The notes beneath the pieces are model-generated. The model did not search any database. It was not told where the DNA came from and worked only from the letters and a program-made list of their open reading frames with translations. 64,000 nucleotides of DNA, taken from assembly GCF_000384395.1 (NCBI RefSeq), contig NZ_ARWE01000001.1, forward strand, positions 2,320,894 through 2,384,893, written 5' to 3'. Both the position numbers and the translations under genes were made by a program. The stretch comes from Geopsychrobacter electrodiphilus DSM 16401 (GTDB lineage: Bacteria; Desulfobacterota; Desulfuromonadia; Desulfuromonadales; Geopsychrobacteraceae). Of the stretch, positions 1 through 8,819 are shown piece after piece. Numbering within the stretch: position 1 is the first letter of the stretch; every line of letters begins with the position of its first letter.

Positions 1-467
1 GGCCCAATACAGGGGGTCCAGCCGGCCGCGAAAGCGATGCCGACAATCAGTGTGCCGATGAATCCCGAAGGTTTGTTTCTGAGCTGAAAACGGTGCTCAC
101 CCAGCAACACACCAAAATGAAACAGGCCACTCAAATGAACCCCGAACAAAAAAATCAACACCCCGCCAATCTTCTGCAGCCAACCTAAACCCTCGCGCAG
201 ATGCATTTGAAAGGTTGCCGAAGCCATGCCTGCAAGAGCGCCCAACGAAATAAATACAAGTGAAAATCCGGCAACAAACACCAGAGAGTGCGCCAGGATA
301 GTCATCCTTACCTTAGCGCTGGCATGGGCGTCACTCAACTGACCAAAGGAGAGACCGGAGATATAGGTGAGATAGCTCGGAATCAGTGGCAACACACAGG
401 GAGAAAAAAAAGAAAGGACCCCGGCGTAAAATGCGACCCAAAGGGTAATATCGGCTGCGGCATGCAT
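1..467 (-). CDS. ccdA: CcdA-type thiol:disulfide interchange membrane protein (partial)
   Basis: Cut by the left edge of the window; only the first ~155 residues are visible. Inner-membrane protein of the CcdA/DsbD-beta family, which carries electrons from cytoplasmic thioredoxin to periplasmic thiol proteins such as the TlpA/ResA protein encoded just upstream. Seen: an N-terminal hydrophobic segment with the family motif FFSPCVLPLIPSY (first redox cysteine), further membrane spans, and the second conserved cysteine in the stretch GWTPCIG at the window edge. The ATG at 467 lies 7 bases after the stop of the thioredoxin-like gene, so the two are co-transcribed. The Cys pair and gene order make the call firm; the length of the missing C-terminus is unknown. 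Confidence 0.9.
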   Translation of the reverse strand, partial: MHAAADITLWVAFYAGVLSFFSPCVLPLIPSYLTYISGLSFGQLSDAHASAKVRMTILAHSLVFVAGFSLVFISLGALAGMASATFQMHLREGLGWLQKIGGVLIFLFGVHLSGLFHFGVLLGEHRFQLRNKPSGFIGTLIVGIAFAAGWTPCIG

Positions 468-473
468 ATCTGG

Positions 474-995
474 TCAGCCTTTGAGCATAAAATGAAGCAG
501 GTTATAATGGGGGCCACCCATCCAGGGAACGGCACCAATGACTTTTTTCACTACGACGCCGTTGCGATCGATAATAAACGATTCAGGAAACTGAAAGACG
601 CCGTAAAGGTTCTGAACCTTGCCGCTATCGTCGAGCAGAATCGGAAATTGGTAGGGGGATTCCTTGAGAAACTTTGCAACGTTACTCCGCCCCTCTTTTT
701 CGACATTAATCGCCAGCAGTACCAGTCCATCATCCTTGAAGGTTTGATGCATGACTTCCATTGAGGGCATTTCACGCCGACAGGGAGGGCACCAGGTCGC
801 CCAGAAGTTGACGATGACAACCTTACCACGTAGTTGCGAGAGGCTGACCTTTTCCCCTTGCATGTTTTCAAGGGTGAAGTCTGGGGCTATGTCGCCAACG
901 GTAACCGCCCGGGGTGCTTCCTGAGGGCGTTCACTCCAGGCAATGGCCATCAGAGGCATACTCAGGATCAGCAGCAGTAAAAACAGTTTTTTCAT
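474..995 (-). CDS. TlpA/ResA-family periplasmic thioredoxin-like protein
   Basis: 173 aa. Starts with a lysine-led hydrophobic signal sequence (about residues 1-20), so it is exported or membrane-tethered. The mature part is an AhpC/TSA-TlpA thioredoxin fold: APDFTL near residue 38, the redox site WATWCPPCR near residues 67-75, and a cis-Pro region near FPESFII. Family members reduce apocytochrome c cysteines or other periplasmic disulfides using electrons from CcdA, which is the next gene. This fits a genome carrying multihaem cytochromes. It is 16 bases downstream of the HtrA-type protease gene, so it may be read from the same message. Whether it acts in cytochrome maturation or general reduction cannot be told from sequence. 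Confidence 0.88.
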   Translation of the reverse strand: MKKLFLLLLILSMPLMAIAWSERPQEAPRAVTVGDIAPDFTLENMQGEKVSLSQLRGKVVIVNFWATWCPPCRREMPSMEVMHQTFKDDGLVLLAINVEKEGRSNVAKFLKESPYQFPILLDDSGKVQNLYGVFQFPESFIIDRNGVVVKKVIGAVPWMGGPHYNLLHFMLKG

Positions 996-1011
996 GCAGA
1001 AACGTCCTTAG

Positions 1012-2328
1012 TTACTGTGGCAACTGTAGAAGATACCCACGGTTGTCACGCACGACTAGAAAGGTGAGAGGTTCACGTCCGATCAGTGACGCCATAAGAT
1101 GTCTGAAATTATCTGGATCTCCAACCTTTCGGTGGGCAATCTCGACGATGCGGTCACCCGGTTCAATTCCGGCATGAGAGGCAGCCGATTTTGCCTCAAC
1201 CGAAGTGATCAACATTTCCTCACGCCCAAGTTGAAAACCCAGGCCGAAGACTTGCCGAGTATAAGCCATCAGATAATCATCGGACAAGGGGGCGAGGGTA
1301 ACTTCGCAAGAGAGCCGATTTAACCCGCGCAGAACGCCTAGTGTTACCCGACTCCCCGGTGGATAGGTGGCCAACTGGGCATTCAACTCATCTATATCAG
1401 ACAGGCTGATGCCATTAACTGACTGAATCACATCCGCAACGTGTAAGCCGCCCACTTTCGCCGGAGATTTCTCGAGAAAATCGACCAACAGCACGCCACG
1501 ATTGCCGTCCTGGGGCATAAATGAATCGCCGACTTCGCCCGGGATAATCCCCAGATACACCGGTCGCACCTGGCCATAATCGATCAATTCCTTGAGAACG
1601 CGCTTGATCACATCAGCCGGAATTGAAAATCCGATCCCCTGTGCCTGACGGGCGATGGCGGTATTAATGCCGATCAGTTCTCCATTGATATTGATCAATG
1701 GGCCACCCGAATTACCTGGATTGATCAACGCGTCTGATTGAATAAAAACCGAAGAGAAACCCTTTTCAAGCTCAATACGTCGCGCCACCGAGCTGATGAC
1801 GCCGGTTGTGATTGAATGCCCTAATCCCAACGGATTGCCTATGGCAATAACGGTTTCACCAAGCATCAGGTCGTCAGATCGCGCGGGCCGCAAATAAGGC
1901 CAGTCCCCTTTTCCGGAAATCTGCAGTACCGCCAGATCAAGTCGCTCATCAATCCCGACAAGCTGCGCCTCCATCTCATCACTATGGTCAGGCAGCGCAA
2001 CATAGATTTTAGACGCCTTGGCAACAACATGAGCGTTGGTCAGGACATGTCCCCTGGCATCAATGATCACCCCCGAACCGAGTGATTGTTTTGTCATCGT
2101 GGAAGGCGGCAGCTGATCGCGAAAAAATTGTTCAAAAAATGAATCGCCAAACCCGAAGGGGGTATCGTTACGTCGTTGCACCTGTTCGGTGCGGATATTT
2201 ACCACCGCCCGACGTGCCAGTGCAACGGCTTTGACCACCGGTGTTTCCCGCTCGGCGGCCTGCCCGGCTGTAACGAGGAGCAGCAGAAGCCAGAGCAGAG
2301 CAAAAATACTAGTTCTGATGGATGTCAT
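1012..2328 (-). CDS. DegP/DegQ/HtrA-type periplasmic serine protease
   Basis: 438 aa. Signal peptide about residues 1-23 (ALLWLLLLLVTAGQA). Trypsin-like domain with the complete triad: His in LTNAHVV, Asp in DERLDLAVLQI and Ser in NPGNSGGPL. Two PDZ domains follow (VYLGIIPG onward, and VFGLGFQLG onward). Members degrade or chaperone misfolded envelope proteins. The start was set at the ATG preceded by GGAAAAAT, because this is where the signal peptide begins; a longer in-frame extension lacks signal-peptide character. The start overlaps the 3' end of the sigma54 regulator gene by 20 bases, suggesting translational coupling in a kinase-regulator-protease operon and possible envelope-stress control. 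DegP and DegQ cannot be separated by eye. Confidence 0.92.
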   Translation of the reverse strand: MTSIRTSIFALLWLLLLLVTAGQAAERETPVVKAVALARRAVVNIRTEQVQRRNDTPFGFGDSFFEQFFRDQLPPSTMTKQSLGSGVIIDARGHVLTNAHVVAKASKIYVALPDHSDEMEAQLVGIDERLDLAVLQISGKGDWPYLRPARSDDLMLGETVIAIGNPLGLGHSITTGVISSVARRIELEKGFSSVFIQSDALINPGNSGGPLININGELIGINTAIARQAQGIGFSIPADVIKRVLKELIDYGQVRPVYLGIIPGEVGDSFMPQDGNRGVLLVDFLEKSPAKVGGLHVADVIQSVNGISLSDIDELNAQLATYPPGSRVTLGVLRGLNRLSCEVTLAPLSDDYLMAYTRQVFGLGFQLGREEMLITSVEAKSAASHAGIEPGDRIVEIAHRKVGDPDNFRHLMASLIGREPLTFLVVRDNRGYLLQLPQ

Positions 2329-3655
2329 ATTTTTCCAATCTATAGAGCAGTGTGTGCCGTGGGATACGTAAGAATTCGGCAGCTTTCGATTTATTCCAGT
2401 TGCACTTCTGCAGCGCCTGGACCACCGCCTCACGTTCAAGATCTTCCAGCGAATAACCTTCGTCCGGCAAATTAAGCACACCGTTCACTGCTCCACTCTT
2501 GCGGCTGATCCGCGCGGGGAGATCATCGATCCGCAAACAATCGTCCTGACGCAGAATGAGCATCTGCTCGACGAGGTTCTCCATTTCGCGCACATTGCCT
2601 GGCCAGGCGTAATGTTTGAGCTTGTCGACGACCTCTTTGTCGATCACCACCGTCGAACTGGCTTCGTGTTTACGCAGAAAGAAATCAAGCAGCAGCGGGA
2701 TATCCCCTTCACGCTCGCGCAGGGGGGGCAACTGGAGCGGCACAACTGCCAGACGATAATACAGATCCTCGCGGAAGCGGCCCTCTTCCATTTCGACTTC
2801 AAGATCACGATTGCTCGCGGCGATCACCCGTACATCAACAGATTCCGTCACCCCGCCAACCGGCTCAAATTCCTGTTCCTGCAGGGCGCGCAGCAGTTTG
2901 GGCTGCAACTCTAAAGGGAGTTCACCGATCTCATCCAGAAACAGCGTACCGCCATTCGCGAGAGAAAACTTCCCCTGACGATCCTTAATCGCTCCGGTAA
3001 AAGAGCCTTTAATATGTCCAAAAAGTTCGCTTTCGATGAGGTCCTTCGGGATAGCCGCGCAGTTCACCGCAACAAAGGGACCTGCCGCACACTCGGAGAG
3101 TCGATGCATGGCACGAGCAATAACTTCCTTGCCGGTGCCACTCTCGCCCCCCAACAGCACGGAGGCCTGACTCGCCGCGACCTTTTCGACCCGCTGCATC
3201 AACAGCTTCATGGCCTTTGACTTGCCGATAATCTCATGCCCGCCCTGCGCTTCAAGGGCGGACTTCAACTGCCGGTTTTCGCGTCGCAACCCGCGAAATT
3301 CGAAGGCCTTGGCCACGGCCAGTACCAACTGGTCACGGCTGAAAGGTTTGGTGACGTAGTCATGGGCGCCCATCTTTATCGCCTCGACCGCATTTTCAAC
3401 TGAGCTGAAGGCGGTCATCATCAGGACCAGCGCATCGGCCTCGAGAGATTTGATCTTCTCCAGCACCTCATAACCGCTTATGCCCGGCATCTGGACATCG
3501 GTAATCACCATTGGCGGGCGATGGCGCTGAAACAGGGCCAGCCCTTCATCCCCGGTCCCCGCTGACAAAACCTGGTACCCGGCCTGTTCAAGGGTAAATT
3601 CAACGACACGTCGCAAAGACACATCATCATCAATGATAAGAATCTGTTTTTTCAT
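2309..3655 (-). CDS. NtrC-family sigma54-dependent response regulator
   Basis: 448 aa. Receiver domain (about 1-120) with the acidic pocket in IIDDD and phospho-acceptor Asp in VITDVQMPG. Sigma54-interaction AAA domain (about 135-375): Walker A GESGTGKE, a GSFTGA loop (a Ser variant of the usual GAFTGA that contacts sigma54), Walker B LFLDEIGELP, and the PLREREGDIP region. Fis-type HTH at the C-terminus (NKSKAAEFLRIPRHTLLYRLEKY). The ATG at 3655 is chosen because AGGAGAAG stands directly upstream. Overlaps the kinase gene by 26 bases and the protease gene by 20, so kinase, regulator and protease form one unit. Targets are unknown; a role in envelope stress is inferred only from context. Confidence 0.93.
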   Translation of the reverse strand: MKKQILIIDDDVSLRRVVEFTLEQAGYQVLSAGTGDEGLALFQRHRPPMVITDVQMPGISGYEVLEKIKSLEADALVLMMTAFSSVENAVEAIKMGAHDYVTKPFSRDQLVLAVAKAFEFRGLRRENRQLKSALEAQGGHEIIGKSKAMKLLMQRVEKVAASQASVLLGGESGTGKEVIARAMHRLSECAAGPFVAVNCAAIPKDLIESELFGHIKGSFTGAIKDRQGKFSLANGGTLFLDEIGELPLELQPKLLRALQEQEFEPVGGVTESVDVRVIAASNRDLEVEMEEGRFREDLYYRLAVVPLQLPPLREREGDIPLLLDFFLRKHEASSTVVIDKEVVDKLKHYAWPGNVREMENLVEQMLILRQDDCLRIDDLPARISRKSGAVNGVLNLPDEGYSLEDLEREAVVQALQKCNWNKSKAAEFLRIPRHTLLYRLEKYDIHQN

Positions 3656-4796
3656 GTTCTTCTCCTGCAAACGCAGCAAGCCGTAACTTCAGGGTAAAGG
3701 TTGTCCCCTGCCCTGGGTTACTTTCGACTTTGATCCGTCCGCCAGCATTTTCAACGATCCGACTGGTAATCGCAAGACCAAGACCGGTTCCCTCCTGCTT
3801 GGTGGTAAAGAAGGGGTTAAAGATCCGCTCGATATTCTCTTTTGGAATCCCTGGCCCGTTATCAATAAATCGGCAGACCACCCATTTTTCATCGCTTTCA
3901 GCCGCAACGTGCAACTGCCCACCATTGGGCATGGCCTGCACGGCGTTGAGAATCAGGTTGAGAAAAACCTGTTTAAACTGACTTGCCCCTCCTTCGGTTT
4001 CAGGCAGATCTGGGATCTCGGTGACTATATTCACCCGTGCCTTGCGCGCCTGGACTTCCGTCAAATGCAAAACGTCACGCAGGGTCTCCGCCGGCAAGAA
4101 GCTGACGCGATCAACTGGTTCGGGGCGCACGAAGCGAAGGAAATCCTCCAGCACCTGATTCAGGCGGTCGACCTCCTTGACCAGAATCGCTGTAAATTCA
4201 GCGTATTTATGTTCAGGCGGAAAGGCATCACGCAAAATTTCGGCCGTCCCGCGAATAGAACCCAGGGGGTTGCGGATTTCATGGGCCATGCCAGCGGAAA
4301 GTTCGCCCAGGGCGGTCAATCGGTCAGCACGGCGCAATTGATCTTCGATCTCAATGATCAAATCCGCCTGCTCGCGCAGCTTGGCAAAACTACCCGCCAG
4401 CCTGGCAGCTGACTCCTCGGCCCGCAGTCGCTGTTGATGTTCCCGGGAGGCGAGTGAACCGGTGATAATCCCGATGATATTAAACAACAGAATCTCGAGG
4501 TATTGCTCTGGATGTCCCCCGGGGAGCCGACCCCACTGAAAAACAACATGAGGCGCGTACATGACGGAGACCAGCAGTGCCGTCCCGAATCCGCCGCGCA
4601 AACCAAACCAGATCCCCCCAAGGATGACCGGAATGTAGTAGAGGCGGCGGAACACATCATGGGCCTCGGCACGAGCTGTCGCCGTCAGATAATGCAGCGA
4701 AGTGATCGCAACTACCATCGACAGCAGCAACAGCAGACGCAACAACGTTTGTCGTTTAATGGAAATATTATTCAAACGAGAGATGAGCCCCGGCAT
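3630..4796 (-). CDS. Membrane sensor histidine kinase, partner of the sigma54 regulator
   Basis: 388 aa. The N-terminal ~120 residues are hydrophobic with several membrane spans (LLRLLLLLSMVVAITSLHYL, YIPVILGGIWFGL, ALLVSVMYAPHVVF, LLFNIIGIITGSL) and no large periplasmic domain, so it probably senses something in or near the membrane. A short coiled linker leads to HisKA with the phospho-acceptor His in MAHEIRNPLGSI, followed by an HATPase domain with N box (NLILNAVQAM), G1 (DNGPGIP) and G2 (GTGLGLAI). The ATG at 4796 is preceded by AGGATT. Overlaps the response-regulator gene, which is therefore its cognate partner with good confidence. The signal is not identifiable. Confidence 0.92.
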   Translation of the reverse strand: MPGLISRLNNISIKRQTLLRLLLLLSMVVAITSLHYLTATARAEAHDVFRRLYYIPVILGGIWFGLRGGFGTALLVSVMYAPHVVFQWGRLPGGHPEQYLEILLFNIIGIITGSLASREHQQRLRAEESAARLAGSFAKLREQADLIIEIEDQLRRADRLTALGELSAGMAHEIRNPLGSIRGTAEILRDAFPPEHKYAEFTAILVKEVDRLNQVLEDFLRFVRPEPVDRVSFLPAETLRDVLHLTEVQARKARVNIVTEIPDLPETEGGASQFKQVFLNLILNAVQAMPNGGQLHVAAESDEKWVVCRFIDNGPGIPKENIERIFNPFFTTKQEGTGLGLAITSRIVENAGGRIKVESNPGQGTTFTLKLRLAAFAGEEHEKTDSYH

Positions 4797-4978
4797 GCAA
4801 TCCTAGCCTTCTGTTCGACGTACTAAAAAAGAGGAAGAGTGAGTAACGGCCACCCTGAGCACCGTGTAGAATATCCTACGTCCTGCCAGTTTATTTGTCC
4901 AGAACCCGCCAAGATTTCAGGGTTTTTATTGGCGCCGAACAATTTCTGGGTTATTCTCCGATTTCAAATGGAGGCTGC

Positions 4979-5923
4979 ATGACACTATTTTTTGAAACAA
5001 TAAGAATCGTCCTGCCGGTTTTTCTGGTGATCGGTCTTGGCTACCTGCTGCGCCGCCTGGGGCTGTTTGACGATGCCTTTACCCGCCAGACGAATCGTCT
5101 GGTCTATCTGGTCTTTTTACCGATACTGCTGTTTTACAAGATTTCGCAGGCCGATTTCGTCACCTATTTTAATGGCCCCCTGGTTATCGGTTCGTCGCTG
5201 GCGATCGCCTGCCTGTTCAGTATCAGTTACGCCTACGGCTATCTGCGCAAATACCCGCCAGCCAGCCTCGGCAGTTTCTGTCAAGGGAGCTTTCGTGGCA
5301 ACCTTGCCTACGTCGGCCTTGCGCTCTGCCTGAACGCCTATGGTGAATCTGGGCTGACCCGCGCCAGTATTCTGATGGGTTTTTTGGTGCCGGTCCTCAA
5401 TTTCTTCGCCATCATCGCCCTGATCCTGCCCCAGCGCAAAAGTGATTCAGGCGGACCGAAACAGAACTGGCTGCGCGAGATTCTGCTTAACCCCTTAATC
5501 CTCGCTTCATTCATCGGGATCGTCTGGAGTTATTTCAGATTACCAGTCCCGATCATCATCAAGAGCAGCCTTGGCATTGTCGCAGGGTTGACCCTCCCTC
5601 TGGCATTGCTGGCGATTGGTGGTTCCTTCTCACTGCAACGCCTCAAGGGGGATCTCAAATCGGCCAGCATCGCGACCTTCTTCAAGTTGCTCGGCATGCC
5701 GCTGGTCGCCGGTTTGCTCCTTATCGCTGCGGGCGTTCAAGGGGTTGATCTCGGCATTGGAATTTTACTGGCCGGCACCCCGGCGGCAACCGCCACGTAC
5801 ATCATGGCGCATCAGATGAAAGCTGATGCCGAACTGGCCGGGTCCATCGTCATGCTTTCGACTCTGGCCTCGGCTGTCAGCTACACCCTGCTGCTGATCC
5901 TGTTACGACATAACGGCCTATGA
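4979..5923 (+). CDS. AEC-family (auxin efflux carrier/malonate-type) transporter
   Basis: 314 aa, about ten hydrophobic spans in two sets of five, with a short loop around residues 150-165 (QRKSDSGGPKQNW). Typical family features: an opening like IVLPVFLVIGLGYLLRRLGLFDD, a central FRGNLAYVGLAL segment, and a C-terminal GTPAATATYIMAHQM segment. Members move organic acids or amphipathic anions across the inner membrane; the substrate cannot be assigned. The ATG at 4979 has GGAGG six to seven bases upstream; an earlier in-frame start would add a polar leader unlike the family. Its stop overlaps the next gene's start as ATGA, so they are coupled. Confidence 0.88.
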   Translation: MTLFFETIRIVLPVFLVIGLGYLLRRLGLFDDAFTRQTNRLVYLVFLPILLFYKISQADFVTYFNGPLVIGSSLAIACLFSISYAYGYLRKYPPASLGSFCQGSFRGNLAYVGLALCLNAYGESGLTRASILMGFLVPVLNFFAIIALILPQRKSDSGGPKQNWLREILLNPLILASFIGIVWSYFRLPVPIIIKSSLGIVAGLTLPLALLAIGGSFSLQRLKGDLKSASIATFFKLLGMPLVAGLLLIAAGVQGVDLGIGILLAGTPAATATYIMAHQMKADAELAGSIVMLSTLASAVSYTLLLILLRHNGL

Positions 5924-6555
5924 AGATAACTACTGAACCTGAAAAAAATTCGGCTGGTCTCGGTCGGACCGACTTTCGCCCCCTCGACATTGGCCGCGCT
6001 CTGACGGTTCTTCCCCCCGGCGAAATCGCAGCGCGCGGGCGGATACCTTTATGGATGGAACGCGGAGCATTCGGCTCTGGAGAACACGAAACCACGCATA
6101 ACTGCCTCGAGCTTCTCAGTCAACTGACGCTGTCACCCGTCGACAAGATTCTCGATCTCGGCAGCGGTACCGGCATCCTGAGTATCGCTGCGCTACTCCT
6201 GGGTGCTGGACGAGCCTGGTGCGTTGATATCGAACAGGGCGCCATTGCAGCATGCCAAAGAAACGCCGTATTAAATGGCGTCGAGGAGAACATCGAGCAT
6301 TGTCAGGGCACGCTTTCCAGCCTGGGGCAAGGCAATTTCGACCTCGGCCTCGCCAATATCTACGGCGATATCCTGCTGCAGGTGGCCGATGACCTTGCCA
6401 GCCGCATTCGCCCCGGCGGCAAACTGCTCCTCTCCGGAATGCTCTGGGAATACAATTTCGACGTGCGCTCCCGTTATCAAAAACTCGGCTACCAGCTGCT
6501 CGAAAATCGAATGCACACGGAATTCAGCACAATGCTTTTACAGCGGCAAGGTTAG
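5920..6555 (+). CDS. PrmA-like SAM-dependent methyltransferase (short form)
   Basis: 211 aa. Contains the catalytic domain of ribosomal protein L11 methyltransferase: substrate-loop signature AFGSGEHETTHNCLELL, SAM-binding motif I ILDLGSGTGILSIAA, acidic motif CVDIE, ANIYGDILLQVADDLASRIRPGGKLLLSGML and a final stretch matching PrmA. PrmA proteins are near 290 aa with an N-terminal substrate-recognition domain; that domain is missing here, leaving only about 50 residues before motif I. The target may therefore be another protein or small molecule rather than L11. Coupled by an ATGA overlap to the AEC transporter gene and followed by a strong terminator. Confidence 0.8.
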   Translation: MKITTEPEKNSAGLGRTDFRPLDIGRALTVLPPGEIAARGRIPLWMERGAFGSGEHETTHNCLELLSQLTLSPVDKILDLGSGTGILSIAALLLGAGRAWCVDIEQGAIAACQRNAVLNGVEENIEHCQGTLSSLGQGNFDLGLANIYGDILLQVADDLASRIRPGGKLLLSGMLWEYNFDVRSRYQKLGYQLLENRMHTEFSTMLLQRQG

Positions 6556-6575
6556 CTTCATACCCCTTACCAAAT

Positions 6576-6610
6576 AAAAGGCCCCGGCGACAGAAGCACC
6601 GGGGCCTTTT
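6576..6610. terminator. Bidirectional intrinsic terminator
   Basis: Perfect 12-bp inverted repeat AAAAGGCCCCGG / CCGGGGCCTTTT with an 11-base loop. The A-run on one side and T-run on the other make it work on both strands, between the convergent methyltransferase (+) and SPFH lipoprotein (-) genes. Confidence 0.9.
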
Positions 6611-6633
6611 AGCTCATCACCTGCCAGAAATTG

Positions 6634-7716
6634 TTACTGTTTCTGCGTGGTCTCCTGTTTCTGCGTGGTCTCCTGTTTCTGCGTGGTCTCCTGTTTCTGC
6701 GCGGACAGGGACTTAACCCCCATCACATTGATCAGATCGTTGATGTTAGTGGTCTTCAGGTTCATCCCACCTTCAGACATCGGCAGCAGGAGAATCTTTT
6801 TACCCTGCAACGCCTCGGCGACCTGCAGCTTGACCATGGTTTCACCACCTGAACCGGCAAGCGCCTTGTTCATCTGCTCGATACCGCGCGCTTCAGCTTT
6901 ACCCTCGGCAGTAATGGCATCGGCCAGATACTGCTGCTGTGCATAATAAGCATCCGCCTCGATCTTCGCTTTTTTGAAAACACCATCGGCGTCAGCGATC
7001 ACCTTATTGACCTCCCCTTTGGCCGCTTCGAGTTCTTTGCGGTATTCCTCAAGGGCCGCATGCTGGGCCGATTTATTTTTTTCGGCCATCTGATCGGCGA
7101 TTTTCTTATCCTCAATTGCCCGCTGATAATCGGCCACGAAACGATAATCCTTGGTCAGGACCTTCTCGACGATGATGCCGTAGGGGCCGAGGATCTTCTG
7201 CATAGTCTCCTTGACGAGGTCAGCTTTCTCGCGCCGCCGATCACTGATATAAAATTCTTCGGTCGTGAGTTCACCAAAGATATCACGGGGTTTGCTGCGC
7301 GCAACGGTACGCACCACCTTGTCGCGTAACTCTTTATCGCTGCTGGCGACATTTTGCAGAATATAGGGGGCCATCTTCGGATCGATGCGATAAGCGATGA
7401 TCAAATCAAGGCTGATATCGTTACCATCAATGGTCTTGAACAACACGTCATCTTTGGTATTGCGGTCACCACGCCGCACCTCTGCGGTCATCTCCAAGTT
7501 CTGTAGCTTGGTATCGAAAGTATTCCAGTCATTAATAAACGGCAGAAAGATTGTCGTCGAGCCTGGGGGATAAATCTTATCTTCAACCCCTTTCTCACCA
7601 AACAGGGAAAACTTGACCGTGCGAACACCGACCTCTGTCTTACCGGTGCTATAGAGCACACAACCGGAAAGGAAAAAGCTCGGCAACAGAATTAGAATCA
7701 GGATAAGCTTTTTCAT
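6634..7716 (-). CDS. SPFH/band-7 domain lipoprotein (HflC-like member of a pair)
   Basis: 360 aa. N-terminal lipoprotein signal with lipobox LSGC (Cys about residue 19), unusual because most SPFH proteins carry a plain membrane anchor. SPFH domain about residues 30-210 (VGVRTVKFSLFGEKGV onward, with LTTEEFYISDRR and IIVEKVLTKDY), then a charged Ala/Glu/Lys-rich coiled coil (about 205-275) typical of ring-forming stomatin/prohibitin/HflKC proteins. The C-terminus ends in repeats of QETTQK encoded by an 18-bp tandem repeat. ATG preceded by GGGAGG; overlaps the other SPFH gene by ATGA, so the two probably form a hetero-oligomer. No protease gene is directly adjacent, but a rhomboid gene lies divergently upstream. 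Confidence 0.88.
   Translation of the reverse strand: MKKLILILILLPSFFLSGCVLYSTGKTEVGVRTVKFSLFGEKGVEDKIYPPGSTTIFLPFINDWNTFDTKLQNLEMTAEVRRGDRNTKDDVLFKTIDGNDISLDLIIAYRIDPKMAPYILQNVASSDKELRDKVVRTVARSKPRDIFGELTTEEFYISDRRREKADLVKETMQKILGPYGIIVEKVLTKDYRFVADYQRAIEDKKIADQMAEKNKSAQHAALEEYRKELEAAKGEVNKVIADADGVFKKAKIEADAYYAQQQYLADAITAEGKAEARGIEQMNKALAGSGGETMVKLQVAEALQGKKILLLPMSEGGMNLKTTNINDLINVMGVKSLSAQKQETTQKQETTQKQETTQKQ
6637..6701. repeat. 18-bp coding tandem repeat, three full units and one partial
   Basis: Unit CTGTTTCTGCGTGGTCTC repeated at 6637-6654, 6655-6672 and 6673-6690, with an 11-base partial copy from 6691. It is in frame and encodes the QETTQK repeats at the C-terminus of the SPFH lipoprotein. 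The exact copies suggest recent slippage or expansion, so copy number may vary between strains. Confidence 0.92.
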
Positions 7717-8819
7717 TTTTTTCCTCCCTGGCGTACATCAAACAATTTGAGAGTCTTATCAAGGTTAAGTGGATTAACCCCGTTCGTGCCGTCACTCGGC
7801 AGCACGATCACGTCAAGTCCCTTGTAGACGTCAGCCATTTTGAGTCCGACCATACGATCGGCGCCCTCCCCTTGCAGTGCGGCATTTTTCAGCTTAACCT
7901 TTTGTGCTTCAGAGAGCTTAACCAACAGGTCGGCTTCGGCATTTTTAGTCCGCACATAGCGATCTTTTTCGGCGACCCGTTTGGTAACATAGGCCTGACC
8001 GTTCTCCATCTCAACCGCAACGATGACCTTCCCTTCCTGCACGATTTTTTTCAGCTTGGCCTCTTCGATGGCCGCCCGTCCTTCGGCCTGATTTTTGAAA
8101 ACCAACTGATCCTGAAGCTTTTTCGCTTCGATATTCTTCTGGATCTCATCGCTGTAACGGAAATAGCGCACCAAAACCTGCACGACCTCAATCCCTTTCG
8201 GTTTGAGCTCAACGTTAAGCAGATCTTTCGCTCGCTCGGTCTTGGCGACGCGCATCGGACTGTTATAAAACTGTTCGGTCGTCAGCTCACCCAACGTCGC
8301 CTTGAGTGCCGGTTCGGTCTTGGGAATGATGCCGTTGTCCTCAAACAGTCGACCCGGTCCGATGGTGGTAAACACCTTGTAGGGATCGATCAGCTTATAG
8401 ATGATCGAGACATCGACATCGACAAAGAAACCATCCGATGTCTGGATATGGGCCGCACGCTCGATGCGTGCGAAGCGCGATGCGCTGCGGGGAGAATTAG
8501 TCAATTCCAGCACTTGAAGATCTCGCGGCAGGGCATCCATCTCCTGGATCCCGGGAATCACAAACTGTAATCCAGGCCCGTAAACCTCATGCTGAATACC
8601 CTTGTTGGTACCGAAACGATCAATTTTGATACCGTATTCATTAGGGTGTACATAGACAAAAGCCAACTTAAAAACCAGAAACACAAAAACTAACAGCAAG
8701 GGCAAATACTTTGCCTTGCCGAAAATCTTATTGAAGCGCCCAAAGGACGCTTGTATCTGAGCCTTTCTCCGCAACAACTCTTCCATGTCGACGACGTTCG
8801 AACCTTTATTGTAGTCCAT
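7713..8819 (-). CDS. SPFH/band-7 domain membrane protein (HflK-like member of a pair)
   Basis: 368 aa. A short cytoplasmic N-terminus with MEELLRRKAQIQ, one membrane span (about 39-57, YLPLLLVFVFLVFKLAFVY), then the SPFH domain (YGIKIDRFGTNKGIQHEVYGPGLQFVIPG through LKPKGIEVVQVLVRYFRYSDEIQ) and a coiled-coil tail rich in Glu/Lys/Ala to about residue 320. Orientation and architecture match HflK/prohibitin-like proteins that form large membrane rings. GGAGATAAG precedes the ATG. First gene of the two-gene minus-strand SPFH operon, whose second gene overlaps by four bases. A function in membrane compartmentation or protease control is family knowledge, not shown here. Confidence 0.88.
   Translation of the reverse strand: MDYNKGSNVVDMEELLRRKAQIQASFGRFNKIFGKAKYLPLLLVFVFLVFKLAFVYVHPNEYGIKIDRFGTNKGIQHEVYGPGLQFVIPGIQEMDALPRDLQVLELTNSPRSASRFARIERAAHIQTSDGFFVDVDVSIIYKLIDPYKVFTTIGPGRLFEDNGIIPKTEPALKATLGELTTEQFYNSPMRVAKTERAKDLLNVELKPKGIEVVQVLVRYFRYSDEIQKNIEAKKLQDQLVFKNQAEGRAAIEEAKLKKIVQEGKVIVAVEMENGQAYVTKRVAEKDRYVRTKNAEADLLVKLSEAQKVKLKNAALQGEGADRMVGLKMADVYKGLDVIVLPSDGTNGVNPLNLDKTLKLFDVRQGGKK

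Noticed and set aside
288-764. Long plus-strand ORF over ccdA and tlpA
   Set aside because: Antisense shadow of two recognised genes with no ribosome site or family.
2329-2481. N-terminal extension of the HtrA protease
   Set aside because: The extension is polar and lies over the 3' end of the sigma54 regulator; the signal peptide begins at the ATG at 2328.
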